From Lentisphaeria bacterium (GTDB lineage Bacteria > Verrucomicrobiota > Lentisphaeria > Oligosphaerales > Oligosphaeraceae): a stretch of DNA of 44,391 bases. The stretch is taken from positions 1 through 44,391 of the forward strand of contig JAEEXV010000349.1 of the NCBI GenBank assembly GCA_016287975.1, read 5' to 3'. The translations under genes and the position numbers were made by a program. The notes beneath the pieces were generated by a model, which saw only the letters and a program-made list of their open reading frames with translations, was not told where the DNA came from and ran no database searches. This document shows, in pieces, positions 10,001 through 19,807 of this stretch (position 1 is the stretch's first letter; each line of letters starts with the position of its first letter).

Positions 10001-12085
10001 GAGCAGCGCGACCCGGCCGCCGGGACGGTGGTTCACGAAGTTCGCGACCGCCATCCCCATGCCGCAGAATTTGCGCCAGTAGGAGGGCGCGAGCTGGGCG
10101 CGCGCCTCGATGTAGTTGAGTTCGAAATAGGGATTGCCGCGCCCGTTGACGAACATCAGGACATCGCGCTGACGGCCCAGGCGGTGCATCGCAAGCCAGA
10201 AGTCCGCCCAGTGGTCGTCGCGCATGAGGTCGCCTTTTTCCCAGTCGATGAGGCTGATGGTCTTGGTCTCGTCGAGATAGATGAAATCGACCTTGAAATC
10301 GTCGATCAGCGCCTGGAAGTTGCTGAGCATGAACTTTGCCGCGTCGGGACGGTTGATCATGGTCGGGTGGTTGAAGACGTAGTCGCCGGGGAAGAGGTTT
10401 TTGTCGCGGCCCTGCCGATCCTTGAGCAGGAAAAAGTCAGGGTGCTGACGGAAGAGTTCCGAATGGATCATCGCCGAACTGATCCAGTTGTAGATGCCGA
10501 GCCGGAATTTCGGCGCCATTTTGCGCACCTTGGCGAACATTTCACGCATCTCCTCGCGTGTCGCGCTGCCGCCGGAAAAACCGGGCTTGGGCGTGTCGAA
10601 ATGGTAATCGCCCCAGGCGCCCGCGATGTTGCCGAGCGAAAGGATGGTCTCGCCTTCGTCGTCCAGCAGCAGGGCGAGCCGCTGCGCATCGGAGAGATTG
10701 CGGGAGGAGGAGTACTGCACTTTCACGTCGTCCAGCCATGCGGGGCCAGGCTCGAGCGCGGCGAGGTGTCGCTTCACGACGGGGTCGTTTGGGTAGATGT
10801 CGTTCAGGAAGGTGTGCCAGTTGCCGTCGAAGAAGACGAAACAGTCATCCACAGAGAACGATTTGCCTGGCGCGGCGTCGATTGTGCCGAGCGCCATTTC
10901 CCAGCCGTCGGGGTGATAGTAGAGCGCGTTCGGCTCTTCCTGATAACTCCGAATCGCCGACTGCCACCACGGGAAAACGAATTTGCCGCCAAGATGGGTG
11001 CGGTAGTGCGCGAAACTCCCCTGCGCGCCGTCGTGATACAGCACCATGCCCTTGGTGGTCTGGAGAAATGCGGTTTCCCGCTGGGGCGCGGTGACCTTCG
11101 GCGGCTCCATCAGGGGCCCGACGTAGCCGCTGCCGAGATAGAAGCCGCCCTGGAAAAAGTCGGGAGCGAACGCGATGCGCGTCCGAGGCACGAGGTAGAG
11201 CGTGTCGCTCCCGGTGTTGCGGAAGCACAGCGTCCGCCGCAGCCGGTTGCCCTCGATCCGGTAGCGTTTGACGATCTCCATGCGGGGCAGGGCGTGGTTG
11301 GTGCAGACGAATTCGAGTGCGCCAAACGAGAGGTTTCGGCTTTGGACGCGGTCATCGTACTCCCACGCTTCGGCGTCGCCGCTCCTGCGCATGGCGAAAT
11401 AGTGATTCAAGACTTGCGTCACCGCGAATTTGCCGCTTTTCCGGTTTTCGACCGCCAGCAGCGAACCGTTTGCCGACGAAAAAGCGTATCGGACGCCTGC
11501 GCTCTCCAGAACTGGCGCATCGGGGGGGATGGCAACGGTCGCGGCGGGAAGCGCGGCAGCGGCCGCTTGGGCGGCATCGGCGACTGGGAATTTGAGTCGG
11601 CTCACCTCAATGAATTCGGATGACTTCTGCATATCGGGCGCCATGATGGAGAACAGGCGGATCGTGCCGAAGGAGTCCGGCTTTTCCCCTTTGCCGTGAT
11701 AGCGCCATTTGGCGATGTCGAGCGGGACCGCGAGGCTATGGACGGTGTCGGGCTTGAGCGGAAGAGCGAGGTCGAAATAGCCGTTTTGCGTGCTGAGCGC
11801 AAAGAATATCTTTTTGCCGAAATTCATCTTTACGTCGCACCGAATCGTGCCGGAGAGGTCCGCGGCCGGGACTTTGGCAAGACGCATCCCGCAGTAGCGC
11901 TTCTGGTCGCCGCCGACTGCGCGCAGGACGCCAGGGGAGGGCACGCTCAAGGTCGCGGTGCTCTGCGCGATCCAGCCAGCCTTCTGCGCCTCTTCCAGCG
12001 TGGCGAAATCGCTCAACAGGACTTCTCCGGCCCATGCGGCGGCGAAGACGGTCCATGCGACGGCAACGAAAAGTTTCTTCAGCAT
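7046..12085 (-). CDS. Giant secreted glycoside-hydrolase-like protein fused to a circularly permuted SGNH hydrolase domain
   Basis: The protein has 1679 residues with signal peptide MLKKLFVAVAWTVFAAAWA. After an N-terminal beta-sandwich (about 20-190) it follows the same plan as the protein at 1139-5017: supersandwich, TIM-barrel-like region with FIYLDETKTIS (Asp605 candidate nucleophile), beta modules and a CBM9-like domain ending near residue 1430. Residues 1465-1679 form an SGNH (GDSL) esterase-like domain with its blocks out of order: Gly1471 of block II (NLGKGGYTT), then GTND (Asn1503), then DGVHL (Asp1614, His1617), and last GDSITYG with the catalytic Ser1651, 28 residues before the end. 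All four catalytic residues are present. It would pair backbone cleavage with removal of acyl groups from the glycan (inference). It follows pseudopilin copy 2; no SD is visible. Confidence 0.88.
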   Translation of the reverse strand: MLKKLFVAVAWTVFAAAWAGEVLLSDFATLEEAQKAGWIAQSTATLSVPSPGVLRAVGGDQKRYCGMRLAKVPAADLSGTIRCDVKMNFGKKIFFALSTQNGYFDLALPLKPDTVHSLAVPLDIAKWRYHGKGEKPDSFGTIRLFSIMAPDMQKSSEFIEVSRLKFPVADAAQAAAAALPAATVAIPPDAPVLESAGVRYAFSSANGSLLAVENRKSGKFAVTQVLNHYFAMRRSGDAEAWEYDDRVQSRNLSFGALEFVCTNHALPRMEIVKRYRIEGNRLRRTLCFRNTGSDTLYLVPRTRIAFAPDFFQGGFYLGSGYVGPLMEPPKVTAPQRETAFLQTTKGMVLYHDGAQGSFAHYRTHLGGKFVFPWWQSAIRSYQEEPNALYYHPDGWEMALGTIDAAPGKSFSVDDCFVFFDGNWHTFLNDIYPNDPVVKRHLAALEPGPAWLDDVKVQYSSSRNLSDAQRLALLLDDEGETILSLGNIAGAWGDYHFDTPKPGFSGGSATREEMREMFAKVRKMAPKFRLGIYNWISSAMIHSELFRQHPDFFLLKDRQGRDKNLFPGDYVFNHPTMINRPDAAKFMLSNFQALIDDFKVDFIYLDETKTISLIDWEKGDLMRDDHWADFWLAMHRLGRQRDVLMFVNGRGNPYFELNYIEARAQLAPSYWRKFCGMGMAVANFVNHRPGGRVALLYWNKGMDYINRVLANGFIPVINFLNYNQIHYVSASYELGKSTIFDLACTPDWKNDPKTELESYCIRRDQGGELIFSVINRAKTDTAQITLHTEKLPADLTVWCYRVRKFQYTNSKYGFGERERRSNYLTAGWREGLITRPELLYSGKNPGKLEITLKDFPKDEFAQIVIAPVAGGVYSVEGQPCNYFLAGTRKVSLAGADETLIVTSQAESAEVILPRPPGRYRVNGKSVAARPVRFGERLFAVLTVPKGKSEIRREGDAEYPSKPFRAKLEAKQLKIVGDPGYLTIHDDEGFLLYCGDAPKLPEYHNASKLVLNTLDGKHPVRLAIPTGSPSPAMLVQEEPLHPAKLEVKKLPAPKLLDGARILESVVYTSQWRDGSGFQSALEPLTASADPATLTLMAGTTRRVQDYWGHAAAGFLLDNVRKVELELSTTFPHQTGIGRGYTSRYRRNPAEFAGIMLDFETKAGNFVRKALSVGALNAQNPRPGAHGYGAKQPAQEIYDLGNFIAQDKVQHFTLDIAKLAPDGWTGKVYFSAATGYVAPDRRVTLKLRHANDAARAETLTPADFAAVAKDAARPRIIDCPKLTGAVACDRLLREAPLPERFLKVGLSGYAETPCRAGIATDGTMLYAAFSSTLQNSDLQVEFWCVGDNGAVWQVIAYSNGTHQLYRNLVPVVEKGVKVTVGDGRDFLFALPLALAGSPAKEWRVNLACCRGETKKLPRELASYAPLTKSFNEPDRFARLRFGAVPGSVAALGKTDAPKTAPWTKASEVSVANLGKGGYTTGNIRNSTLAKALKLKPAVTVLLAGTNDMLNSRKLATFKDFENNLRFLVQKLKESGSAVVMNTLPPCSEALLLARHKPEQFGGISPSGRVDRANAIIRRVAADFQCELVDLHKIIADSGAPDSAESLLRNPANVQSRDGVHLRKEGYRLWAEQLAQTAALRKLRPGQTVVCLGDSITYGAHLPGAGTTAGDNMPSYLREELNR

Positions 12086-12154
12086 GAGGTGATTTCAAAA
12101 CTCGGCCATGATTTCTGCCGAAGGGGGCATTTGGCGCGCGGCCTGTTCGGTGCA

Positions 12155-12183
12155 GCAGGCGAAACGCCTGCGGGCCTTTTTTT
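12155..12183. repeat. Hairpin with adjacent T-run between pseudopilin 2 and its hydrolase
   Basis: A 7-bp perfect stem (GCAGGCG - AAA - CGCCTGC, 12155-12171) is followed on the plus strand by GGGCC and seven T. It is oriented as a terminator for plus-strand transcription, although both flanking genes are on the minus strand. In the minus direction it is only a stem-loop in the intercistronic leader of the hydrolase. It could stop antisense transcription or stabilise mRNA; neither can be settled from sequence. Confidence 0.45.
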
Positions 12184-12224
12184 GCGGGCCTTTGGCGTGG
12201 CGCAGAACACGGCGTGGCATCCGC

Positions 12225-12983
12225 TCAGTAGTCGCGGACGGTTTTGCCCTCGGTCCAGTAGTTGTTCCAGTAGTAGGTGTATTCTGGTTCGACGGTGTTG
12301 CAGGAGGAGGAGTGCGGAGGGAGCAGGGTGCCGCTGGCGTGCTTGTGGGGGATGCGATTGGAACTGGCCGTGAGGACGTTCCCGCCGACCATCACGGAGT
12401 TGATGAGGTTGGAGTGGCGGAATACGAGGGCGGCTGAATAGGGGCTGACGGCGATGAGGGGGTTGGTCGCGGTGGGGTTGTCTCCGTATTGTCCGTCGGT
12501 GAAGATCATGGTCCTGGAGGGGGACTGGATGTTCTGGGTGCGCAGGTGGCGGTAGTTGGCGGAGCCGACGTTTTCGAGGGTGACGGCGATGACTATGTTG
12601 ATGCCGTAGGAGGCGGAATTGACGTTCTCGGGCTTCACGCGCAGGTCGGAGGGGCACTTGATGACGGTGTTGCGCACGGCATGCGGGCCGTAGGACTTTT
12701 TGTCGGGAATGTAGCCTGCGTCGGCGAAGAGGTAGTACCAGATGGTGTCCCGCGAGGTCTGGGCGGCCTTTTTGTAGCCGCCGTAGGGGAAGTGGTCGTC
12801 GTTGTCCATCGCATACATGTGGATGTAGGTGCCGAGCTGCTTCAGGTTGGAGGTGCAGGCGGCGCCGCGGGCCTTTTCGCGGGCCTTGGAGAGGGCGGGC
12901 AGCAGCATGCTCGCAAGGATGGCGATGATCGCGATGACCACCAGCAGCTCGATGAGCGTGAAGGAACGGAGGAATTGTTTCAT
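12225..12983 (-). CDS. Pseudopilin with prepilin-type N-terminal methylation motif (copy 2)
   Basis: The protein has 252 residues and is a close paralogue of the protein at 5172-5936, with the same leader type ([20 protein letters not shown]), the same helix, the same [12 protein letters not shown] and [10 protein letters not shown] segments and the same C-terminal [18 protein letters not shown] end. Both copies carry H-X9-GG in place of H-X9-DG. The gene opens the second pseudopilin - hydrolase pair and is followed 139 bp later by the SGNH-bearing hydrolase. Its promoter and LacI-type operator lie 67-124 bp upstream, divergent from the GH2 gene. No SD is obvious. Processing by the PilD at 19808-20785 is expected from the family. 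Confidence 0.92.
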   Translation of the reverse strand: MKQFLRSFTLIELLVVIAIIAILASMLLPALSKAREKARGAACTSNLKQLGTYIHMYAMDNDDHFPYGGYKKAAQTSRDTIWYYLFADAGYIPDKKSYGPHAVRNTVIKCPSDLRVKPENVNSASYGINIVIAVTLENVGSANYRHLRTQNIQSPSRTMIFTDGQYGDNPTATNPLIAVSPYSAALVFRHSNLINSVMVGGNVLTASSNRIPHKHASGTLLPPHSSSCNTVEPEYTYYWNNYWTEGKTVRDY

Positions 12984-13049
12984 GGCTGGGTCACGTAGTT
13001 GTGGGGGAGGGAGGAAGGGCCGTCCATCCGCTGGAAAGGCCTTGAAGAA

Positions 13050-13067
13050 TGATGCAACGTTTTATCA
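13050..13067. promoter_or_regulatory. LacI-type operator O2
   Basis: TGATGCAACGTTTTATCA is an imperfect palindrome (TGAT...AACGTT...ATCA) placed 11 bp downstream of the -10 box of the second pseudopilin promoter. It is the same site type, at the same promoter distance, as the one upstream of lacI. Confidence 0.75.
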
Positions 13068-13078
13068 AACATGGCCGT

Positions 13079-13107
13079 ACTATAATGCGGCTTTCGGGAA
13101 AATGCAA
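13079..13107 (-). promoter_or_regulatory. Promoter of the pseudopilin 2 - SGNH hydrolase pair
   Basis: Minus-strand TTGCAT, a 17-bp spacer and TATAGT. The sequence around it (GCATTTTCC before, TATAGTA and CATG after) parallels the lacI promoter region, so the two promoter-operator units probably arose by duplication with their operons. Confidence 0.65.
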
Positions 13108-13156
13108 GCGTTGGGTTGAAAATTGCGGAATGGCTGGCGGGTTTTAGGGCGGGGGC

Positions 13157-13162
13157 TATATT
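13157..13162 (+). promoter_or_regulatory. -10 box of the GH2 gene
   Basis: TATATT in an otherwise GC-rich stretch, 51 bp before the chosen start codon and 7 bp before the palindromic operator. No convincing -35 box is seen at 16-18 bp. Confidence 0.5.
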
Positions 13163-13169
13163 AAACCGA

Positions 13170-13183
13170 CTGCAACGTTGCAG
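13170..13183. promoter_or_regulatory. LacI-type operator O3, perfect palindrome
   Basis: CTGCAACGTTGCAG is a perfect 14-bp palindrome sharing the GCAACGTT core with the other two operators. It lies immediately downstream of the GH2 -10 box and upstream of the GH2 ribosome binding site, where bound repressor would block transcription. It links the GH2 gene to the LacI protein encoded at 5951-6937. Confidence 0.8.
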
Positions 13184-13213
13184 CGTGGGAATCACAGATG
13201 CAGGAGCATTGCG

Positions 13214-15631
13214 ATGAGACTGGTATTGGACGGAACGGACTGGGAGGCGGATTTTTTTTTGTCGGACGAGGAGGCGGGGCTGCGGCAGTTGCCTGGGAAC
13301 ATTGACTGCATGAACCTTCGGGACGCGGGCGGGTCGGGTTTCTACGATGCGTCGCATCCAGTGTCGTTTCGGGGGACGGTTCCCGGGGACGATCGGACGA
13401 TGCTGCTGGAGAACGGGGTGATTTCGGATCCGTATTTTGGTCGGAATCTGGAGCATTCGTCGTGGTCGTCGAAGCGGAGCTGGGGTTTTCGGAAGCGCTT
13501 TGTGGTGCCTGCGGAGTGGTCGGGGTGCCGTGTGCGTCTGGACTGCCTGGGGCTGGACTACCAGTGTCGGGTCTTTGTGAACGGCGTGCACCTTGGGATG
13601 CACGTGGGGATGTTCATTCCCGAGAGCTATGATGTGACGGAGGCGGTTCGTTTCGGGGAGGAGAACCTGCTGGTGGTGGTCTTCAAGACGGCTCCCGACG
13701 GGTCGGCGAACCACTTTCGTACTCGGCCTGCGGACTTCGCGCAGTTCCACCGCGTGCAGCTGGGCTTCGGCTGGGACTGGGCGCGGAAGGTGGTGCCGAC
13801 TGGCATCTGGGACAGCGTGGTCCTGAGCGCCTACCGCGCGGTGCGCGTGAGCGACTGGCATTGCCGCTGGGACGGGCGCAGGCTCGCCGTGGAGACGGTG
13901 ATCGAGGCGCGCGCGGACGGCGTGCAGCGGCTGGGGGTGCGGCTGGCGCCGTCGGGCTTCGCGGGGGAGGCGGCCGAGGCGCGCGGCGAGCGGCGGCTTG
14001 TGGCGGGGCACAACACGGTGACATGGGAACTGGAGGTGCCTTCGCCGAGGCTGTGGTATCCAGTCGGCTACGGCGAACAGCCGCTCTACGAACTGACGCT
14101 GGAGGCGGACGGGGAGGACGAGACGCATCTCGTCGGCCTAAAGACGCTGGAGATGCGGCGCAATCCAGATTCGCCGGAGGGGGCCTATCCGCAGACCTTC
14201 GCCATCAACGGGACGGCGGTCTTCGCGCGCGGCATGAACTGGGTGCCGCTGGATCTGCTGCCCTCGCGGTGCGACGCGGCCGGCTACGACTATTTCGTGC
14301 GGCTGGCGGCGGCGGGGGGGATTAACCTCTTCCGCGTGTGGGGGGGCGGTTTCCTGGAGAAGGAGGCCTTCTACGAGGCGTGCGACAGGTACGGGGTGCT
14401 GGTCTGGCAGGAGTTCCCGCTGGCGTGCAGCGATTCGCCGAAGGACACGGGGTATCTCGCGTTCAAGCGGCGCGAGGGGACGGCGGCGCTCCTGCGGATG
14501 CGGCGGCATGTCTCGATGGCGATGGTCTGCGGCGGCAACGAAATGCAGTACTACGGGGAGCGCCCCGAGGCGGCGGTGCTGGAGCAGTACGGCGAACTGG
14601 TGAAGGAACTGGCGCCGTGGCTGCCGTACCACCTCTCCTCGCCGGATCTGGGGCGTCCAGGCGAGCACGACCACGGGCCGTGGCACTGGCTGGAGCACTC
14701 GTACTGGAACCGCCACTTCCGGCTGCTGGCCAGCGAGGTCGGCTGCAACGGCATGCCCGCCTACGAATCGCTCCGGAAGTTCATCCCCGAGGCGGAGCTC
14801 GAGGCGGGGGATGGGCCGTCGCTGGACTGGCACTTCTGCGTGCGGAGCGGCGCGAAAAGCCTGGAGATTCCAGTGCAGGAGTTCCAGTGGAAGACGATGG
14901 AGCAGTTCTGCCAGGCGTCGATGCTGGCGCAGGCGGACGCGCTCCAATACATCATGGAGCACTACCGCCGCCTCTTCCCGCGGGCCAGCGGATGCTTCGT
15001 CTGGCAGTACAACGAGTGCTGGCCGACCTGCGCCTGGAACGTCGTCGACTACTACGGACGCCCCAAGCAGGCCTACTACGCCCTCAAGCGCGCCTGCCAG
15101 CCCGTGCTGCTTTCGCTGGAAGACGATTCATGGCGCTGCCGCGACGGACGCCTCCAGGCCCGCTGGATGCTCACCGCCGACGCGGCGGTGTCGGGCACGG
15201 CGCGCCTCGCGGTGTGGACGGTCGGCGGACGGAAGCTCTTCGAGCGAACGGTTGCGGGGGAATGGGCGGCCGGCACGGTCGAACTGGCGGCGGTGGACGA
15301 GGCGGTGCCCTCTGGCGAGCTCCTCGTCGCCTTCCTGGATCTGGACGGCGCGCACCGCAATGTCCGCGTCTACGGCTCGCCTGACTTCGCCCCCGCCTTC
15401 GCGCTGCCGCGGACGCGCCTGGAGACCCGCCTGGAGTACGGGCGCGTCACCGTCACGAACGCGGGGGAGGCGGTCGCCTTCCTGGCGCACTTCGACTTCC
15501 CGCGGCTGGCGCCGAAGGACTATATGCTGGAGGATGACTACCTGCTGCTGGCGCCTGGCGAGACCCGCGCGGTCGGCGCGGCGGGCGTGAAGGCGGGGGA
15601 GCGGCTGGTCGTGAAGGCGTGGAACGCGTGA
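13214..15631 (+). CDS. GH2 beta-mannosidase / exo-beta-glucosaminidase-like glycoside hydrolase
   Basis: The protein has 805 residues. The start at 13214 has a GCAGGAG SD 7 nt upstream; a possible TTG start at 13178 lies inside the operator and is unlikely. Order: GH2 sugar-binding jelly roll (about 1-170, with SWGFRKRF and VRLDCLGLDYQCRVFVNGVHLG), Ig-like domain (about 180-280), TIM barrel from about 290 with the mannosidase-type segment NLFRVWGGGFLEKEAFYEAC. The acid/base candidate is Glu443 in CGGNEMQYY and the nucleophile candidate is Glu508 in LASEVGCNG. They are 65 residues apart, which is short for the family. No signal peptide, so it probably acts in the cytoplasm on imported oligosaccharides. 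Substrate could be beta-mannosides or glucosaminides. Confidence 0.92.
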   Translation: MRLVLDGTDWEADFFLSDEEAGLRQLPGNIDCMNLRDAGGSGFYDASHPVSFRGTVPGDDRTMLLENGVISDPYFGRNLEHSSWSSKRSWGFRKRFVVPAEWSGCRVRLDCLGLDYQCRVFVNGVHLGMHVGMFIPESYDVTEAVRFGEENLLVVVFKTAPDGSANHFRTRPADFAQFHRVQLGFGWDWARKVVPTGIWDSVVLSAYRAVRVSDWHCRWDGRRLAVETVIEARADGVQRLGVRLAPSGFAGEAAEARGERRLVAGHNTVTWELEVPSPRLWYPVGYGEQPLYELTLEADGEDETHLVGLKTLEMRRNPDSPEGAYPQTFAINGTAVFARGMNWVPLDLLPSRCDAAGYDYFVRLAAAGGINLFRVWGGGFLEKEAFYEACDRYGVLVWQEFPLACSDSPKDTGYLAFKRREGTAALLRMRRHVSMAMVCGGNEMQYYGERPEAAVLEQYGELVKELAPWLPYHLSSPDLGRPGEHDHGPWHWLEHSYWNRHFRLLASEVGCNGMPAYESLRKFIPEAELEAGDGPSLDWHFCVRSGAKSLEIPVQEFQWKTMEQFCQASMLAQADALQYIMEHYRRLFPRASGCFVWQYNECWPTCAWNVVDYYGRPKQAYYALKRACQPVLLSLEDDSWRCRDGRLQARWMLTADAAVSGTARLAVWTVGGRKLFERTVAGEWAAGTVELAAVDEAVPSGELLVAFLDLDGAHRNVRVYGSPDFAPAFALPRTRLETRLEYGRVTVTNAGEAVAFLAHFDFPRLAPKDYMLEDDYLLLAPGETRAVGAAGVKAGERLVVKAWNA

Positions 15632-15775
15632 CGCCGCGGGCCCCGGGAGGCCGATGGCGTCTGGCAATCCCGCCTTGTCTCCTGGTCCCGGCCATGCTTC
15701 CTGCCGCTTGAAAATGCCCTCCACGGGGCTCCTTCCATTGTCCCTGTGGCGCCCGTCGGGCGCGCAGGGGCGGAT

Positions 15776-15781
15776 TATATT
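15776..15781 (+). promoter_or_regulatory. -10 box upstream of leuS
   Basis: TATATT inside GATTATATTATG, an AT island in GC-rich sequence 51 bp before the leuS start. The same GATTATATTAT string occurs before the ATPase gene at 21001. A small hairpin (GCGCCC - 3 nt - GGGCGC, 15749-15763) precedes it. No good -35 box is visible. Confidence 0.5.
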
Positions 15782-15832
15782 ATGACGTTCTTTCTTGTCT
15801 GGGGAATGATTTAAGCAACAAGGATACAAGCG

Positions 15833-18424
<2,592 letters not shown>

Positions 18425-18436
18425 CCGGAAACTCCA

Positions 18437-18605
18437 GCGCTTTCGCGACCGTAGCCACGGCGTCCCGCCGTGGCAGCCCCGCAGAGCAAACCAGTCCCCG
18501 CATCCGAAGTTCCGGAAGATCCGGAAGATCCGGCGCTTTCGCGACTGTAGCCACGGCGTCCCGCCGTGGCAGCCCCGCAGAGCAAACCAGTCCCCGCGTC
18601 CGAAG
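18437..18605. repeat. Two 73-bp direct repeats, each with a GCCACGGCG hairpin
   Basis: Copies at 18437-18509 and 18533-18605 are nearly identical (72 of 73 in the compared segments apart from one or two transitions). They begin GCGCTTTCGCGAC and contain the stem-loop GCCACGGCG - TCC - CGCCGTGGC (18454-18474 and 18550-18570). Each is followed by short iterations of GATCCGGAA. The same hairpin core occurs at 22898-22918, 22987-23007 and, extended, at 24430-24451, so it is a dispersed non-coding repeat. The position just after leuS suggests use as a transcript end or stability element, but no T-run follows. Confidence 0.8.
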
Positions 18606-18640
18606 ATCCGGAAGATCCGGAAGCTTCGAAACGAATAGCA

Positions 18641-19804
18641 ATGAGCATCGCAGCCGAAGCCCATCCTTGCCTGCACCTTTCCGCGACGGAGCGGGTCATG
18701 CTGGGGAGTTTCTACACGCCCGCGCGCTATGTTCGGCTGGCGGGGGACTGGCTGGCGGAGTTCGGGCTGGACCACGGCTGCGCGGTGCTCGACCCATCCT
18801 GCGGCTACGGGGCCTTCTTCGACCTGGCCGCGCGCTTTCCGCAAAACCGCTATCTCGGCAACGACATCGACGGCGACGCGGTGGCCGCAGTCGTTGCGCA
18901 GTTTCCCTCGGTGCAGACCTTCCAGAAAAACGCTTTGGCGGGGGTCGGGCGGCAGATGTACGGCGTCGGCGAAACGGAGCGTCTCGTCGTGGTCGGCAAT
19001 CCGCCCTACAACGACGTGACCTCGCAGATCAACGGCGAGGTGAAGAAGCGCTCGCGCGTGGAGATGGACGCCGACGTCCGCTCCCGCGACCTGGGGCTGT
19101 CGTCGCTGCTGACCTACAGCAAGCTGCGCGCGGACTACGTGGCGGTGCTGCATCCGCTCTCCTATCTCATCAAGCGCGCCAATTTCAAGGCCGCCTTGCC
19201 CTTCTTCGCGAACTACCGTCTGCTGCGCCATGTCGTCTTCAACAGCCAGGAGTTCGCGGGCACCTCGAAACTGGCGGGATTCCCCGTGCTCGTGGGCTTC
19301 TATGCGCGGCAGGCGGGCGGAATGACCTACGACGAGATCCGCCGACTGCGCTTCCGCACCGTCGAGGGGGACGAATTCTCCGTGGACCAGTTCCAGTACA
19401 TTTCGGAGTTCGTCCGCAAGTACCCGAGCAGGCGTCGCCCCGCGTCGGGGGTGTTGTTCTACACGATGCGCGACATCAATGCGCTGCGGCGCTGCAGGAC
19501 GTTTCTGGCGTCGGCGACCGCCAACGCGGTGTGCGTCCCGCAGGAGACGCTGCCGTTCTACTGCTATGTGGACTGTTTCAAGGAATGCCTGGATGCCGTG
19601 CCGTACTATCTGGGGAACTTCGACATCCCCGTGGATGCGGCGGGGGTGGAGCGCCATCGGGACGAACTGATGGCGGTCTCCCGCTGGCGGCATCCGGAGG
19701 TCTTCGGGCGGCATCGGAGACCAGGGAAGCAAGTGTTCGAGGCCGTCGAAGGACTGGTCCGCAACACCATCCGCGGCCGTCAGGCCGCCCTACTGGAGCG
19801 CTGA
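18641..19804 (+). CDS. Orphan SAM-dependent DNA adenine-type methyltransferase
   Basis: The protein has 387 residues from the ATG at 18641; an upstream ATG at 18566 lies inside the 73-bp repeat and would add a non-conserved repeat-encoded tail. The SAM-binding motif I is VLDPSCGYGAFF (residues 49-60) and the catalytic motif IV is GNPPYND (NPPY at 120-123), the amino-methyltransferase type that modifies adenine N6 or cytosine N4. The motif order (I then IV) is gamma-like, and the rest may hold a recognition region. SFYTPARYV near the start is the usual TPxxV entry of N6-adenine enzymes. No restriction endonuclease is adjacent. The stop is 3 bp before the pilD start, so the two are co-transcribed. 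No SD is obvious. Confidence 0.88.
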   Translation: MSIAAEAHPCLHLSATERVMLGSFYTPARYVRLAGDWLAEFGLDHGCAVLDPSCGYGAFFDLAARFPQNRYLGNDIDGDAVAAVVAQFPSVQTFQKNALAGVGRQMYGVGETERLVVVGNPPYNDVTSQINGEVKKRSRVEMDADVRSRDLGLSSLLTYSKLRADYVAVLHPLSYLIKRANFKAALPFFANYRLLRHVVFNSQEFAGTSKLAGFPVLVGFYARQAGGMTYDEIRRLRFRTVEGDEFSVDQFQYISEFVRKYPSRRRPASGVLFYTMRDINALRRCRTFLASATANAVCVPQETLPFYCYVDCFKECLDAVPYYLGNFDIPVDAAGVERHRDELMAVSRWRHPEVFGRHRRPGKQVFEAVEGLVRNTIRGRQAALLER

Positions 19805-19807
19805 ATC

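Noticed and set aside
8348..11623. 1091-codon plus-strand frame
   Set aside because: Antisense to the SGNH-bearing hydrolase; Arg/Glu/Val-rich with no recognisable domain. GC-rich third positions keep the opposite frame open.
13178..13213. TTG start extending GH2 by 12 residues
   Set aside because: It lies within the palindromic operator, has no SD, and the ATG at 13214 has one at good spacing.
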